Assembly (NCBI RefSeq): GCF_012849555.1
Contig: NZ_CP051685.1
Span: 682,001 to 746,000 of the forward strand
Reading direction: 5' to 3'
Length of the DNA: 64,000 nucleotides
DNA from: Massilia forsythiae
Lineage (GTDB): Bacteria; Pseudomonadota; Gammaproteobacteria; Burkholderiales; Burkholderiaceae_D
Shown: in pieces, positions 46,405-57,164 of the stretch
Numbering within the stretch: the first letter of the stretch is position 1
Layout of the letters: every line of letters starts with the position of its first letter
Made by a program: the position numbers and the translations under genes
Notes under the pieces: model-generated
Databases searched by the model: none
Told to the model about the DNA's origin: nothing
What the model saw: the letters and a program-made list of their open reading frames with translations, nothing else

Positions 46405-47904
46405 CTATTTCATCTGCGGGAACGCGAACTCCGCACCGCTGGTGGCGGTATTTGGCCACCTCTGCATCACCGCCTTGTGCCGCGTATAAAAGCGCACGCC
46501 CTCCGGTCCGTAGGCGTGGTGGTCGCCGAACAGGCTGCGCTTCCAGCCGCCGAAGCTGTTGAAGGCCATCGGCACCGGCAGCGGCACGTTCACGCCGACC
46601 ATGCCGGCCTGCGCCTGGCGCACGAATTCGCGCGCCACGCCGCCGTCGCGGGTGAACACGGCGACGCCGTTGCCGTACTGGTTGCCGTTGACGAGCTCTA
46701 ACGCGCTGCCGACGTCCGGCACGCGCACCACGCACAGCACCGGGCCGAAGATCTCTTCCTGGTAGATGCTCATCGACGGCTGCACGTGGTCGAACAATGT
46801 GCCGCCGACGAAGAAGCCGTTCTCGCGCCCTTCTACCCGGTGGCCGCGTCCGTCCACCAGCAGCGTGGCGCCCTGCTCCACGCCCTCGCCGATTAGGCCC
46901 TCGATGCGCCGGCGCGCCTCGGCGCTGACCACCGGCCCCATCTCGGCGCCGGCCGTCATGCCGTCGCCGATCTTCAATGCGGCGGCGCGCGCGGCCAGCG
47001 CCGGCACCAGTTTGTCGGCGGCGTCGCCGACCGCCACCGCCACCGAGATCGCCATGCAACGCTCGCCGGCCGAGCCGTAGGCGGCGCCGACCAAGGCATC
47101 CACCGCCATCTCCATGTCGGCGTCCGGCATGACCACCATGTGGTTCTTGGCGCCGCCCAGCGCCTGCACGCGCTTGCCGCTCGCCGTGCCGCGCGCATAG
47201 ATGGTTTCGGCGATCGGGGTCGAGCCGACGAAGCTCAGGGCCTGGATGTCCGGGTGGTCGAGCAGCGCGTCGACCGCCGCCTTGTCGCCCTGCACCACGT
47301 TGAACACGCCGTCCGGCAGCCCGGCCTGCTTGAGCAGCTTCGCATGCAACAGCGACGGCGACGGATCGCGCTCGGACGGTTTTAATATGAACGTGTTGCC
47401 GCAGGCGATGGCGATCGGGAACATCCACATCGGCACCATCACCGGGAAGTTGAACGGCGTGATGCCGGCCACCACGCCCAGCGGCTGGCGCATCGACCAG
47501 GCATCGATGCCGCGCGCCACCTGGTCGGTGAATTCGCCCTTCAGCAGTTGCGGGATGCCGACCGCGAACTCGATCACCTCGATGCCGCGCACCACCTCGC
47601 CCTGGGCGTCGCTGAAGGTTTTACCATGCTCGCGCGTCACCAGCGCCGCGAAATCGTCGGCATGCTGGCGACACAGTTGCAGGTAGGCGAACAGCACGCG
47701 CGCGCGCGCCAGCGGCGGGGTCGCGGCCCAGGCCGGGAAGGCGGCGGCGGCGGCGGCCACCGCCGCATCCACGTCGGCCGCATCCGCCAGCGCCACGCGC
47801 GCGCAGGGTGTGCCCAGCGCCGGATTGAACACGTCGGCAAAGCGGCCGCCGCTGCCCTGGGTCTCGGTCCCGTTGATCACATGGCCGATGGTCTCGATCG
47901 TCAT
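46405..47904 (-). CDS. mmsA: CoA-acylating methylmalonate-semialdehyde dehydrogenase
   Basis: A 499-residue ALDH-superfamily enzyme converting (methyl)malonate semialdehyde to acetyl- or propionyl-CoA plus CO2. It contains [41 protein letters not shown] and the catalytic Cys in [12 protein letters not shown], all characteristic of MMSDH. It starts 10 nt after the transaminase stop (GGAGA ribosome-binding site). With the transaminase it takes beta-alanine, or 3-aminoisobutyrate from thymine, to acyl-CoA. Valine breakdown is a second known role of this family, but the neighbours favour pyrimidines. Confidence 0.96.
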   Translation of the reverse strand: MTIETIGHVINGTETQGSGGRFADVFNPALGTPCARVALADAADVDAAVAAAAAAFPAWAATPPLARARVLFAYLQLCRQHADDFAALVTREHGKTFSDAQGEVVRGIEVIEFAVGIPQLLKGEFTDQVARGIDAWSMRQPLGVVAGITPFNFPVMVPMWMFPIAIACGNTFILKPSERDPSPSLLHAKLLKQAGLPDGVFNVVQGDKAAVDALLDHPDIQALSFVGSTPIAETIYARGTASGKRVQALGGAKNHMVVMPDADMEMAVDALVGAAYGSAGERCMAISVAVAVGDAADKLVPALAARAAALKIGDGMTAGAEMGPVVSAEARRRIEGLIGEGVEQGATLLVDGRGHRVEGRENGFFVGGTLFDHVQPSMSIYQEEIFGPVLCVVRVPDVGSALELVNGNQYGNGVAVFTRDGGVAREFVRQAQAGMVGVNVPLPVPMAFNSFGGWKRSLFGDHHAYGPEGVRFYTRHKAVMQRWPNTATSGAEFAFPQMK

Positions 47905-47914
47905 GGCGTCTCCT

Positions 47915-49231
<1,317 letters not shown>

Positions 49232-49250
49232 ACACGTCTCCGTTGGCGCC

Positions 49251-49342
49251 GCTGACACAAGCCCCAGGGCGGCGTTGCATTCGTCTCGCCGTACTGGCGT
49301 ACTGTCTTCGACGATGCGCCTTGCCCTGGGGCTTGTGTCAGC
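49251..49342. repeat. Long inverted repeat in the 5' region of the transaminase operon
   Basis: Perfect 20-bp arms GCTGACACAAGCCCCAGGGC (49251-49270 and its complement at 49323-49342) around a 52-nt centre that includes GTACTGGCGTAC. It ends 19 nt before the ATG, between the predicted promoter and the ribosome-binding site, so it would fold in the mRNA leader. Confidence 0.85.
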
Positions 49343-49368
49343 AGCTTAGTTCACGCCGATCGGTGAAA

Positions 49369-49398
49369 AATTTACCAATTGGCAAAATCATGATGCAA
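49369..49398 (-). promoter_or_regulatory. Candidate promoter with RutR-box-like operator for the transaminase-mmsA operon
   Basis: The palindrome TTTACCA-AT-TGGCAAA (49371-49386) matches 11 of 14 fixed positions of the E. coli RutR site TTGACCA-NN-TGGTCAA with the same 7+2+7 layout. On the minus strand it sits between a possible -35 (TTGCAT) and -10 (TAAATT), so a bound repressor would block polymerase. A RutR-like gene is at 51158. The remainder of the 397-nt divergent gap holds the inverted repeat at 49251 and a family-B repeat. Confidence 0.55.
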
Positions 49399-49566
49399 TA
49401 ATAGACAGCGATACCGGGGCCGGCACATATACACAATCGGCGTAATTGACCAACCGTACAGGCCGTACGACCAGTACAGTCGGCGACGTTCCGCCGGGGT
49501 GCAAACGCCGCGCAACGACGGTGCATCGACGCCCGGAAACGGCGCGAAACCGTCGGGTGAAACACC

Positions 49567-49614
49567 GTAGGGTGGACGGGGCGCCTAGCCGGCTTTGCCG
49601 TCCACGCGTTCAAC
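49567..49614. repeat. Repeat family B, copy 3
   Basis: GTAGGGTGGACGGGG ... CCGTCCACGCGTTCAAC, with GTGGACGG/CCGTCCAC arms that can pair. It ends 14 nt before the MocR-type gene. Confidence 0.75.
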
Positions 49615-49628
49615 GAACATGGAATGCC

Positions 49629-51161
49629 ATGAAGGTCACAACGGCAAGCGATACCGAACGAAGCGCCTCAGGGAAGCCCGACACACCCGCCTGGCCCCTG
49701 CTCCCCATCGACCGCCAGCGCCGCGCCAGCCTGGTCGACCAGATCGTGTCCGCCATCGCCGACCTGGTCAATCGGCGCATTCTGCAAATCGGCACCCGCA
49801 TGCCCTCGGTTCGACAATTCGCAAAAGTGAACGGCGTCAGCACCTTCACCGTGGTCGAATCCTACGACCGCCTGTTGCACCTTGGATTGCTGTCCTCGCG
49901 CCGCGGTTCCGGCTTTTTCGTCGCGCGCGGCGCAGCCGATGCACTCCCGCCGGCCGCCACACCCGGCGCAGCGGCGCCGGCGCCGGCACCGTCCACCTGC
50001 GCCGCCTTCGACTCGCTCACCTCGGACCTGTATTCCGGCCAGTCGGAAGCGCTGCCGGTCGGCGCCGGCTGGCTGCCGCCCGAGTGGTATGGCGAAGGCG
50101 CGATCCTGGACGCGGTGCGCCACGCGATGAAGATCCCGGCCGGGCGCCTGCGCGGCTACGGCCACCCGCTCGGCTTCCCGGCGCTGCGCCAGCGACTGGC
50201 GGCGACGCTGAGCGAGGAACTGTTCGCGGTGCAGCCGGAACAGGTGCTGCTGACGCACGGCGCCACCCACGCCTTCGACCTGGTGCTGCGCACGCTCACC
50301 CGGCCCGGCGACGTGGTGCTGGTGGAAGATCCCGGCTACAGCAACCTGCTGGCGCTGGTGCGCCACCACGGCTGCGAACCGGTCGGCATCGCGCGCGGCG
50401 CCGACGGGCTCGACCTCGACGCGCTGGCGGCGCTGGCGGCGCAGCGCCAGCCGAAGCTCATGTTCGTCAACACGGTGCTGCAGAATCCGCTCGGCACCTC
50501 GCTCTCGCAGGCGCAGGCGCACCGCCTGCTGGGCCTGGCGGAGCAGCACGATTTCTGGCTGGTCGAGGACGACATCTACCGCGAACTGGCGGCGCGCGGC
50601 GAAGCCTCGCTGGCGGCGATGGACGGCCTGCGCCGCGTGATCCGCATCGGCAGCTTTTCCAAGACGCTGTCGCCGGCGCTGCGCGTGGGCTCGATCTGCG
50701 CATCGAGCTCGCTGGTGCCGGAACTGGTGCGCATCAAGATGCTGGCGGGTCTCACCACTTCCGAGATCAACGAGCGCGCCGTGTTCGACGCCATCGGCGC
50801 GCGCATCTACCGCCGCCAGGTCGAGCGCCTGGTGCAGCAGCTCGACGGCGCGCGCGCACGCACGCTGGAATGCCTGGGCGAAGCCGGCCTGGCGCCGCTG
50901 GCGCAGCCGCGCGGCGGCATGTTCGTCAGCGCCGGCTGGCCGCAGTTCGATGCCGGCCCCGGCGCCGGACCTGGAGCGGGCACCGGCGCGGCGCGGCGCA
51001 GCGGGCGCGCCGTGGCCGAGCAGGCGCTGCGCGCCGGCATCCTGCTGGCGCCGGGCGAATTCTTCAGCCTGCAGCCGCCGCGCCAGGCCTGGTTCCGCTT
51101 CAACGTCGCCTACGCGGCCGAACCGGCGCTGCTGGATTTCCTGCGCGCCCTGCGCCGATGA
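49629..51161 (+). CDS. MocR-type (GntR-aminotransferase) transcriptional regulator
   Basis: A 510-residue PLP-binding regulator. The N-terminal GntR winged helix spans about residues 30-100 (LVDQIVSAIADLVNRRILQIGTRMPSVRQFAKVNGVSTFTVVESYDRL). A Pro/Ala linker leads to a class-I aminotransferase-like domain (about 125-505) with the PLP Lys in GSFSKTLSPALRVG. It is divergent from the beta-alanine transaminase operon and may sense an amino compound such as beta-alanine; that is inferred from position. The ATG at 49629 follows GGAATG; longer frames to 49446 run through a repeat. Its stop overlaps the next ATG (ATGA). Confidence 0.9.
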   Translation: MKVTTASDTERSASGKPDTPAWPLLPIDRQRRASLVDQIVSAIADLVNRRILQIGTRMPSVRQFAKVNGVSTFTVVESYDRLLHLGLLSSRRGSGFFVARGAADALPPAATPGAAAPAPAPSTCAAFDSLTSDLYSGQSEALPVGAGWLPPEWYGEGAILDAVRHAMKIPAGRLRGYGHPLGFPALRQRLAATLSEELFAVQPEQVLLTHGATHAFDLVLRTLTRPGDVVLVEDPGYSNLLALVRHHGCEPVGIARGADGLDLDALAALAAQRQPKLMFVNTVLQNPLGTSLSQAQAHRLLGLAEQHDFWLVEDDIYRELAARGEASLAAMDGLRRVIRIGSFSKTLSPALRVGSICASSSLVPELVRIKMLAGLTTSEINERAVFDAIGARIYRRQVERLVQQLDGARARTLECLGEAGLAPLAQPRGGMFVSAGWPQFDAGPGAGPGAGTGAARRSGRAVAEQALRAGILLAPGEFFSLQPPRQAWFRFNVAYAAEPALLDFLRALRR

Positions 51162-51850
51162 CGGAGCGCACGATGCCACCCACGCCAATCACCGACAGCG
51201 CCCGCCGCGCCGGCAACCGGCGCGACCGCGGCAAGGTCGAAGCGGCGATCCTGGCCGAAGCCGTGCGCCTGTTCGCCGCCTGCGGCTTCGAGGGCACGGC
51301 GATCGCCACCGTGGCCGAGCGCGCCGGCCTGTCCAAGCAGAACCTGATGTACTACTTCCCGACCAAGGAAGCCCTGTACCGGCGCGTGCTCGACGACGTG
51401 CTGGACGACTGGCTGGCGCGCATGGCCAGCCTGGCCGACGCAGCGGATGGATCCAGCGCGCCGGCCGACCTGCTGCGCGCCTACGTGCGCGCCAAGCTGG
51501 CCTTTTCGCGCGAGCAGCCGCTGGCCTCGCGCGTGTACGCGCTGGAAGTCATCGGCGGCGCCAAGCTGTACGGCGAGACCATCCGCCGCCGCGTGGTGCC
51601 GCTGCTGCGCGCCGACATCGCCGTGTTCGAGCGCTGGATCGCCCAGGGCCGCATCGCGCCGGTCGACGCCACCCACCTGCTGTTCGCGGTGTGGGCGATG
51701 ACGCAATCGTATGCGGATTTCGCGCCGCAGATGGCGCTGGTGCTCGGCCGCGACGCATTGAACCAGGACGATTTCGACGCCGCCGAGCGCACCGTCACCG
51801 CCATGGTGCTGGCCGCGCTCGGCCTGCCACCCACCGCCAACGAGACTTGA
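51158..51850 (+). CDS. TetR-family regulator, RutR-like
   Basis: A 230-residue repressor with an N-terminal helix-turn-helix (about 30-75: AVRLFAACGFEGTAIATVAERAGLSKQNLMYYFPTKEALY) and a ligand domain that closely follows E. coli RutR (GRIAPVDATHLLFAVWAMTQSYADFAPQM). RutR senses uracil or thymine and controls pyrimidine breakdown. The coupled start (ATGA with the MocR gene), the adjacent pyrimidine genes and the RutR-like operator at 49371 all support that role. A hydrophilic N-terminal extension of about 20 residues is present. Confidence 0.88.
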   Translation: MTERTMPPTPITDSARRAGNRRDRGKVEAAILAEAVRLFAACGFEGTAIATVAERAGLSKQNLMYYFPTKEALYRRVLDDVLDDWLARMASLADAADGSSAPADLLRAYVRAKLAFSREQPLASRVYALEVIGGAKLYGETIRRRVVPLLRADIAVFERWIAQGRIAPVDATHLLFAVWAMTQSYADFAPQMALVLGRDALNQDDFDAAERTVTAMVLAALGLPPTANET

Positions 51851-51861
51851 AGGAGACCGCA

Positions 51862-52422
51862 ATGCCCAGCCTGACGCCGACCGTCCTCGACACCGAACGC
51901 CTGCAGTTGCGCTGGCTGGACGAGAACGACGTTGCCGCCCACTTCGCCGTATTCTCCGATCCGCAGGTCACGCGATACTGGAGCCGCGAGCCCTGGACCG
52001 ACGTCGCCCAGGCGGCCGAAGCGATCGCCGCCACCCTGGCCGCCTACGCCGACGGCAGCGGACTGCGCCTGGGCATCGTGCTGCGCGCCAGCGGCGAATT
52101 GATCGGCAACGCGTCGCTGCACCACTTCTTCGAGCAGAACCGCCGCTGTGAACTCGGCTACGCCATCGGCAGCCGCCACTGGGGACACGGGTATGCCGGC
52201 GAAGCCCTGCGCGCCCTGCTCGGCCACGCCTTCCGCGAACTCGACCTGAACCGCATCGAAGCCGACGTCGACCCCGCCAACCTGGCCTCCACCCGCGTGC
52301 TGGAAAAGCTCGGCTTCCGCAAGGAAGGCTACATGCCGGAACGCTGGATCGTGCACGGCCGGCCGGCCGACACCGTCAACTACGGGCTGCTCAAGCGCTA
52401 CTGGACGGAACAAGGGGCCTGA
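51862..52422 (+). CDS. GNAT acetyltransferase, RimJ/RimL type
   Basis: A 186-residue acetyltransferase of the RimJ/RimL subfamily (LDTERLQLRWLDENDVAAHFAVFSDPQVTRYWS start; acetyl-CoA loop GHGYAGEALRALLGHAF; NLASTRVLEKLGFRKEGYMPE near the end). The substrate may be a ribosomal protein N-terminus or a small amine; not determinable. An AGGAG ribosome-binding site is present, 11 nt after the RutR-like gene, so they probably share a transcript. Confidence 0.9.
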   Translation: MPSLTPTVLDTERLQLRWLDENDVAAHFAVFSDPQVTRYWSREPWTDVAQAAEAIAATLAAYADGSGLRLGIVLRASGELIGNASLHHFFEQNRRCELGYAIGSRHWGHGYAGEALRALLGHAFRELDLNRIEADVDPANLASTRVLEKLGFRKEGYMPERWIVHGRPADTVNYGLLKRYWTEQGA

Positions 52423-52501
52423 GCGACCGTCATCGACGCAGCGGCATGCGCAGCCGGCAACCGCGCCAGGCGGCCCGGCAGCGCCGCCGCCCGGCAACGT
52501 A

Positions 52502-52906
52502 TCAGCGGCCAGTGCGGCGCAGGCCGCAGATCTGCCCGGCGACCTCGTCCAGCTCGCGGTCGTAGCTGGCGCGCTCGGCGGCGCTGAGGAAACCCTGCTT
52601 GCGCACGAAGCGGTCGGTATCGCGGCGCACGGTTTCCACCCGCGCGAACAAGCGCCTGGCCTGCACCTGGGTGATGCGGCGCGCCTTGCGCGCGCTGCCG
52701 ATGTCCGCCTGCAGGATGTTTCCGCGCATTGAGATGTGCGCCTGGCGCGGGTCCTTGATGGCGCCGCCGGTCGCGGCCGCCAGCGCGCGCTGGGCCGGCA
52801 AGTCGCAGCTCGGATAAGCCGGACCCGGCGCGCGCGCCTGCGCGGCGCCGGCCGCCATGGCGGATACGGCGAGGGACAACATGACGATTTTCTTGAAACG
52901 CAGCAT
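52502..52906 (-). CDS. Small exported protein of unknown function
   Basis: A 134-residue protein with a signal peptide (MLRFKKIVMLSLAVSAMAAGAAQA), a Cys pair (CDLPAQRALAAA ... GQICGL) and helical, basic middle part (ARKARRITQVQARRLFARVETVRRDTDRFVRKQGFLSAAERASYDRELDEVA). No named family is recognised. AAGGAAT precedes the ATG. It is 12 nt downstream of the putative outer-membrane protein gene and probably co-transcribed with it. Confidence 0.7.
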   Translation of the reverse strand: MLRFKKIVMLSLAVSAMAAGAAQARAPGPAYPSCDLPAQRALAAATGGAIKDPRQAHISMRGNILQADIGSARKARRITQVQARRLFARVETVRRDTDRFVRKQGFLSAAERASYDRELDEVAGQICGLRRTGR

Positions 52907-52918
52907 ACCGTTTATTCC

Positions 52919-54241
52919 TTATTTCATCGCCAGCCGGGCGCGGAAGAACACCATGTACGACGATGGATCGTTGCCATAGAACGCATCGAGCGTGGCCGGC
53001 GCCCAGTGCCTGCTGCCGAGGACGCCGGCGCTGAACGCCACGTCGCCGGCCCTGAACAGGTCCTGCACCACGCCGACGCTCAGCTTGCGCACGTCGAACT
53101 GGCGATGGTGCAGCGGCGAAGCTTCCTCGAACAGCTCGCCGTTGTCGACCTGCTCGAAGCGCCCGAACACCTTGGTGCCGGGGCGCGCCTCGATGGTGGA
53201 CTCCAGCAGATAGCCGTCGCTGCTGTCGCCCGGGTCGTGGCGGTTGCGGCCCCAGGCCAGCGTGGTCTGCATCGGCCGCCCGTCGATCGCGTGCTGCCAG
53301 CTGGCCGAGGCCGTGGTGCGGTGCACGGCGACGTTCGGCTCCAGCTGCTCCGGACTGTCCAGGCGCCCGTGGCTGACTTGCAGCGCCCATTCCGGCGTCG
53401 GGTTCCAGCTCAGGCGCGCGGATGCCGAATCGAGCCGGCGCGTCTCGATGTTCCAGCGGTACTGGTCCGGCTCGCGCCCGTTGAAGGCCGAGGCTTCCAG
53501 CTTGACGCCGCCGCGCACGTAGCCGGCGGTGAGCACGCCGAAGGTGATGTGGGTGGAATCGAGCCAGTGGTGGGTCAGCGGCGCTTCCGGGTTGTCCTGG
53601 CCGGAATAGCGGTGCATGTAGGTGACCGGCCCCAGCGCCGGCTCGCCCGGCAGGCCGCCGTACAGGAACACCGCGCTGTCGCCGTCCAGCCGGCGGCTGT
53701 AGGTGGCGGCCAGTTCCATGAACAGGTCGTGCGGGTGCTGGCGGTCGACCAGCGGATGCACGCCGTCGGCGGTCTCGCCGGTCTGGAACAGCAGCGGGTA
53801 GCCGCGCTTGCCGATGGTCGGGTCGAGCGAGAACATGGCGCGCAGGCCGAGCGTGCCGTCGCCCAGCGGGCGCTGCGCCATCGCCATGAACATGCTCTCG
53901 GTGAAGGCCTGCTTGTCGCCGCGCGGGCCGCCCTGGTGGTCGTAGACCAGGTTGGCGTAGCCGTGCACCATGGTCATCCAGTCGCCGTGCATGGCGTGGA
54001 TGCCGTCCATCGGGGTGGCGTCCGGCTGCCAGCTGGTGCCGGACGCTTCGCGCGCCATCGGGTACGGACCGAGCATGCCGCTCATCATGGTGGGCATGGC
54101 CGAGGCGTCGGTATTACCATGGCCCATAGCAGTATGGTCCATGGCAGTATGGTCCATGGCGGCGTGGTCCATGGCGGCGCTTTCCTGCGCCTGCGCAGTC
54201 GCGGCGGCGGCGGCCAGCAGGAGTGCGGGTGCGAATTTCAT
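52919..54241 (-). CDS. Putative outer-membrane protein with Met/His-rich repeat near N-terminus
   Basis: A 440-residue exported protein. After the signal peptide (MKFAPALLLAAAAATAQAQ) comes a short repeat of the unit AMDHxAMDH (residues 21-42), Met/His-rich and suited to copper or silver binding. The remainder alternates hydrophobic and polar residues and ends FFRARLAMK, with an aromatic third from the barrel-strand end, as in beta-barrel proteins. Conserved-looking segments include HPHDLFMELAATYS and WLDSTHITFGVLTAGY. A GAGGAAA ribosome-binding site is present. The barrel and metal roles are inferred from composition. Confidence 0.7.
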   Translation of the reverse strand: MKFAPALLLAAAAATAQAQESAAMDHAAMDHTAMDHTAMGHGNTDASAMPTMMSGMLGPYPMAREASGTSWQPDATPMDGIHAMHGDWMTMVHGYANLVYDHQGGPRGDKQAFTESMFMAMAQRPLGDGTLGLRAMFSLDPTIGKRGYPLLFQTGETADGVHPLVDRQHPHDLFMELAATYSRRLDGDSAVFLYGGLPGEPALGPVTYMHRYSGQDNPEAPLTHHWLDSTHITFGVLTAGYVRGGVKLEASAFNGREPDQYRWNIETRRLDSASARLSWNPTPEWALQVSHGRLDSPEQLEPNVAVHRTTASASWQHAIDGRPMQTTLAWGRNRHDPGDSSDGYLLESTIEARPGTKVFGRFEQVDNGELFEEASPLHHRQFDVRKLSVGVVQDLFRAGDVAFSAGVLGSRHWAPATLDAFYGNDPSSYMVFFRARLAMK

Positions 54242-54380
54242 TGCGTTTCCTCGGATGGCAGCACGAGTGCGTTGCCTTCCCGTCAAGCTAACGCCGCCCG
54301 CCTCGGCCGACCGTGCGCTGTCCAACCCAGGCGCATGCCCGTTCGACAAATACAACACCGCGGCGTGCACGCACCACCGC

Positions 54381-57164
54381 TCAACGGGCCGCGATCAATT
54401 CTTTGATCTTCGCGCCCAGCAGGTCCACCGCAAACGGTTTCGTCAGCACCTGCATGCCCGGCTTCAGGTGGCCGTTGCCGATCAGGCTGTTCTCGGCGTA
54501 GCCGGTGATGAACAGCACCTTCAGGCCCGGGCGGCGCTCGCGCCCGGCGTCCGCCATCTGGCGCCCGTTCATGCCGCCCGGCAGGCCGACGTCGGTCACC
54601 AGCAGGTCGATGCGCGCGTCCGACTGCAGCACCTTCAAGCCGGCCACGCTGTCGGCCGCCTCGATCGCGGTGTAGCCCAGGTCTTCCAGCACCTCGGTCA
54701 CCAGCATGCGCACCGACGGCTCGTCGTCGACCACCAGCACCGTCTCTCCCTGGCCGGCGCGTGCCACTTCGGTACGCCCGCGTCCCGCGTCGTCGGCGCC
54801 GGCCTCGCCGTAGTGGCGCGGCAGGTACAGGCACACCGTGGTGCCCTGCCCGACCTCGGAATAGATGCGCACCTGGCCGCCGGACTGGCGCGCGAAGCCG
54901 TGGATCATCGACAACCCGAGTCCCGTGCCCTCGCCGATCGGCTTGGTGGTGAAGAACGGCTCGAACACCTTGGCCACGATGTCCGGCGTCATGCCGGTGC
55001 CGGTGTCGGTCACGCACAGCGACAGGTACTGGCCTTCCGGGATGTCGTGGACGATCGAGGCCGCCTGGTCAAGCCACTTGTTGGCGGTCTCGATGGTGAT
55101 GCGGCCGCCGTCCGGCATGGCGTCGCGCGCGTTGATGCACAGGTTCAGCAGCGAATTCTCGAGCTGGCCCGGGTCGATCAGCGTCGGCCACAAGCCGACC
55201 GCGCCGACCGTTTCCAGCGCGATCTGCGGGCCGATGGTGCGCCGGACCAGCTCTTCCATGCCGCTCACCAGGCGGTTGACGTCGGTCGGTTTCGGGTCGA
55301 GCGTCTGGCGCCGCGAAAAGGCCAGCAGGCGGTGCGTCAGCGCGGCGGCGCGCCGGGCCGCGCCCTGCGCCACCGTCATGTAGCGCTCCAGGTCGCCGAA
55401 GCGGCCCTGGCGCATGCGCATCTGCATCAGGTCGAGCGCACCGGTGATGCCGGCCAGCAGATTGTTGAAGTCGTGCGCCAGGCCGCCGGTCAGCTGGCCC
55501 ACCGCTTCCATCTTCTGCGCCTGGCGCAACTGCTCTTCCAGGTTGCGCTGGCCGGTGGTCTCGATGCCGACGCCGGTGCGGCGCACCGCCACGCCGTGCT
55601 CGTCGTGGTGGTTGCGCCAGCGCGACAGCACGCTGCGCACCCTGCCGTCCGGATGCTGCAGCCGGTATTCCCAGGCCATCTCCTTGTCGGACGACAGGTG
55701 GCGCGCGATCTCGGCCTTCAGCAGCGGCAAGTCTTCCGGATGGATGTAGGCGAAGAATTCGGCGATGGGAATGCCGTCGGCGATGCGCGCCGGATCGAGG
55801 CCGTACAGCTCCCCGATGGCGGCATCGCAGAAATAGATGCCGTTCTGCAGGTCGGCGCTCCAGGCACCCACGCCGCCCACCGAGTTCAGGGCCAGGCGGG
55901 TAAAGGTCTCGGCATCGCGCAAGGCCTTTTCGCGCTGGCGCTCGACCGTGACGTCGCGGCCGGCGGCATACACCTTGCCGTCGTTGAAGGCGCCGGTCCA
56001 GGCGATCCAGCGGTACGAGCCATCCTTGTGGCGGAAACGGTATGCATACGGGACGGTCAACGGACGATCGAGCATGCCGGCGAAAACGCCCAGCGTGGCG
56101 TCCAGGTCGTCGGGATGGGTGAACTCGACGAAGCTGGTGCCGACGATGTCCGGCGCCTCGTAGCCGAGTACCTGCGTCCACATCGGATTGATCGCGTCGA
56201 TGGTGCCGTCCGGCAGCGCAACCACCAGCAGTTCCTGCGACAGTTCCCAGGCGCGGTCCAGTTCGCGCGCGCGCGCCTGCACCTGCTGCTCCAGCGAGGC
56301 GGCCAGGCGGCGCAACGCGCTTTCCGCCTGCACGCGGGCGGTGGCGGCGCGCGTGCGTCCGGCCACGTCGCGGATGAACAGCAGTTCGTCCTCGCTCCAG
56401 TCGCGCGGGAAGGCGGTGCTGACGTACTGCAGCGCGACGAAGCGGCCGCGCTCGAATACCGGCGTATTGACGAAGGCGCGCGCGCTGCGCGCTTCCAGCG
56501 CGGCGGCGAAATCGCGGGTGCGTGGATCGAGCCGGGCATCGCGTACGACCACCGTGTCGCCGCGCTTGAAGTCCTCGATGTAGGAGCCGAAGTCGCGGAA
56601 CTGGACGGTGCCGGCCAGCGACGGCGCGCCGCCCGTGGTCCAGTCGCGCTCCACCGTGAGGGTTTCCGCCTCGGCATCGACGACGCCGTAGCCGACCAGC
56701 TGCACGTCCAGCGTCTCGCCCAGGATGGTGCAGGCGGCATCGGTCATGCTGGCGGTGTCGTCCAGCTGTGCCAGGCGGTCGTTCAGCGCGAACAGCGCCG
56801 CGCGCCGCATTTCCTCGCGCTTGCGCGCGCTGACGTCCGAGAACAGGATGGCGACGTGGTGCTTGCCGGGCTGGCCGGTCCGGTACGCGTACACCTCGAA
56901 GTGGCGCCCGCCGAGACCCTGCGCGGTGTATTCGAAGCGGGCCGGCTGCCCGCTGCGGGCGATCGCCGCGTAGCGGTCGAACCAGTACTGCTCGTGCTCC
57001 GGCACCAGGTTGCGCATCCAGCGGCCGGCGGCATCCTGCAGGCCGGTATGCTGCGCGAACGCCGGGTTGACTTCGAGGAAACGGTAATCCGCCGGCCGGC
57101 CCTGATCGTCATAACGCATCTCGATGACACAAAAACCAACGTCGATATCGCTATGGGAATTCAT
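54381..57164 (-). CDS. Hybrid sensor histidine kinase (PAS-GAF-PAS-PAS-HisKA-HATPase-REC)
   Basis: A 927-residue cytoplasmic kinase without membrane segments. Domains: PAS (about 15-112), GAF (about 130-275), two PAS domains (about 300-410 and 420-540), HisKA with phospho-acceptor His564 (GGLAHDFNNLL), HATPase with N-box NLCINARDAM, DTGTGM and GTGLGLSM, and a C-terminal receiver with Asp858 (LLVTDVGLPGG). No output regulator is adjacent, so the receiver may act in a phosphorelay. The ATG at 57164 starts directly at the first PAS domain; no strong ribosome-binding site. The signal is unknown. Confidence 0.93.
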   Translation of the reverse strand: MNSHSDIDVGFCVIEMRYDDQGRPADYRFLEVNPAFAQHTGLQDAAGRWMRNLVPEHEQYWFDRYAAIARSGQPARFEYTAQGLGGRHFEVYAYRTGQPGKHHVAILFSDVSARKREEMRRAALFALNDRLAQLDDTASMTDAACTILGETLDVQLVGYGVVDAEAETLTVERDWTTGGAPSLAGTVQFRDFGSYIEDFKRGDTVVVRDARLDPRTRDFAAALEARSARAFVNTPVFERGRFVALQYVSTAFPRDWSEDELLFIRDVAGRTRAATARVQAESALRRLAASLEQQVQARARELDRAWELSQELLVVALPDGTIDAINPMWTQVLGYEAPDIVGTSFVEFTHPDDLDATLGVFAGMLDRPLTVPYAYRFRHKDGSYRWIAWTGAFNDGKVYAAGRDVTVERQREKALRDAETFTRLALNSVGGVGAWSADLQNGIYFCDAAIGELYGLDPARIADGIPIAEFFAYIHPEDLPLLKAEIARHLSSDKEMAWEYRLQHPDGRVRSVLSRWRNHHDEHGVAVRRTGVGIETTGQRNLEEQLRQAQKMEAVGQLTGGLAHDFNNLLAGITGALDLMQMRMRQGRFGDLERYMTVAQGAARRAAALTHRLLAFSRRQTLDPKPTDVNRLVSGMEELVRRTIGPQIALETVGAVGLWPTLIDPGQLENSLLNLCINARDAMPDGGRITIETANKWLDQAASIVHDIPEGQYLSLCVTDTGTGMTPDIVAKVFEPFFTTKPIGEGTGLGLSMIHGFARQSGGQVRIYSEVGQGTTVCLYLPRHYGEAGADDAGRGRTEVARAGQGETVLVVDDEPSVRMLVTEVLEDLGYTAIEAADSVAGLKVLQSDARIDLLVTDVGLPGGMNGRQMADAGRERRPGLKVLFITGYAENSLIGNGHLKPGMQVLTKPFAVDLLGAKIKELIAAR

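Noticed and set aside
49251-49342. Inverted repeat as ends of an insertion sequence
   Set aside because: Only 52 nt lie between the arms, with no room for a transposase. It is kept as a repeat only.
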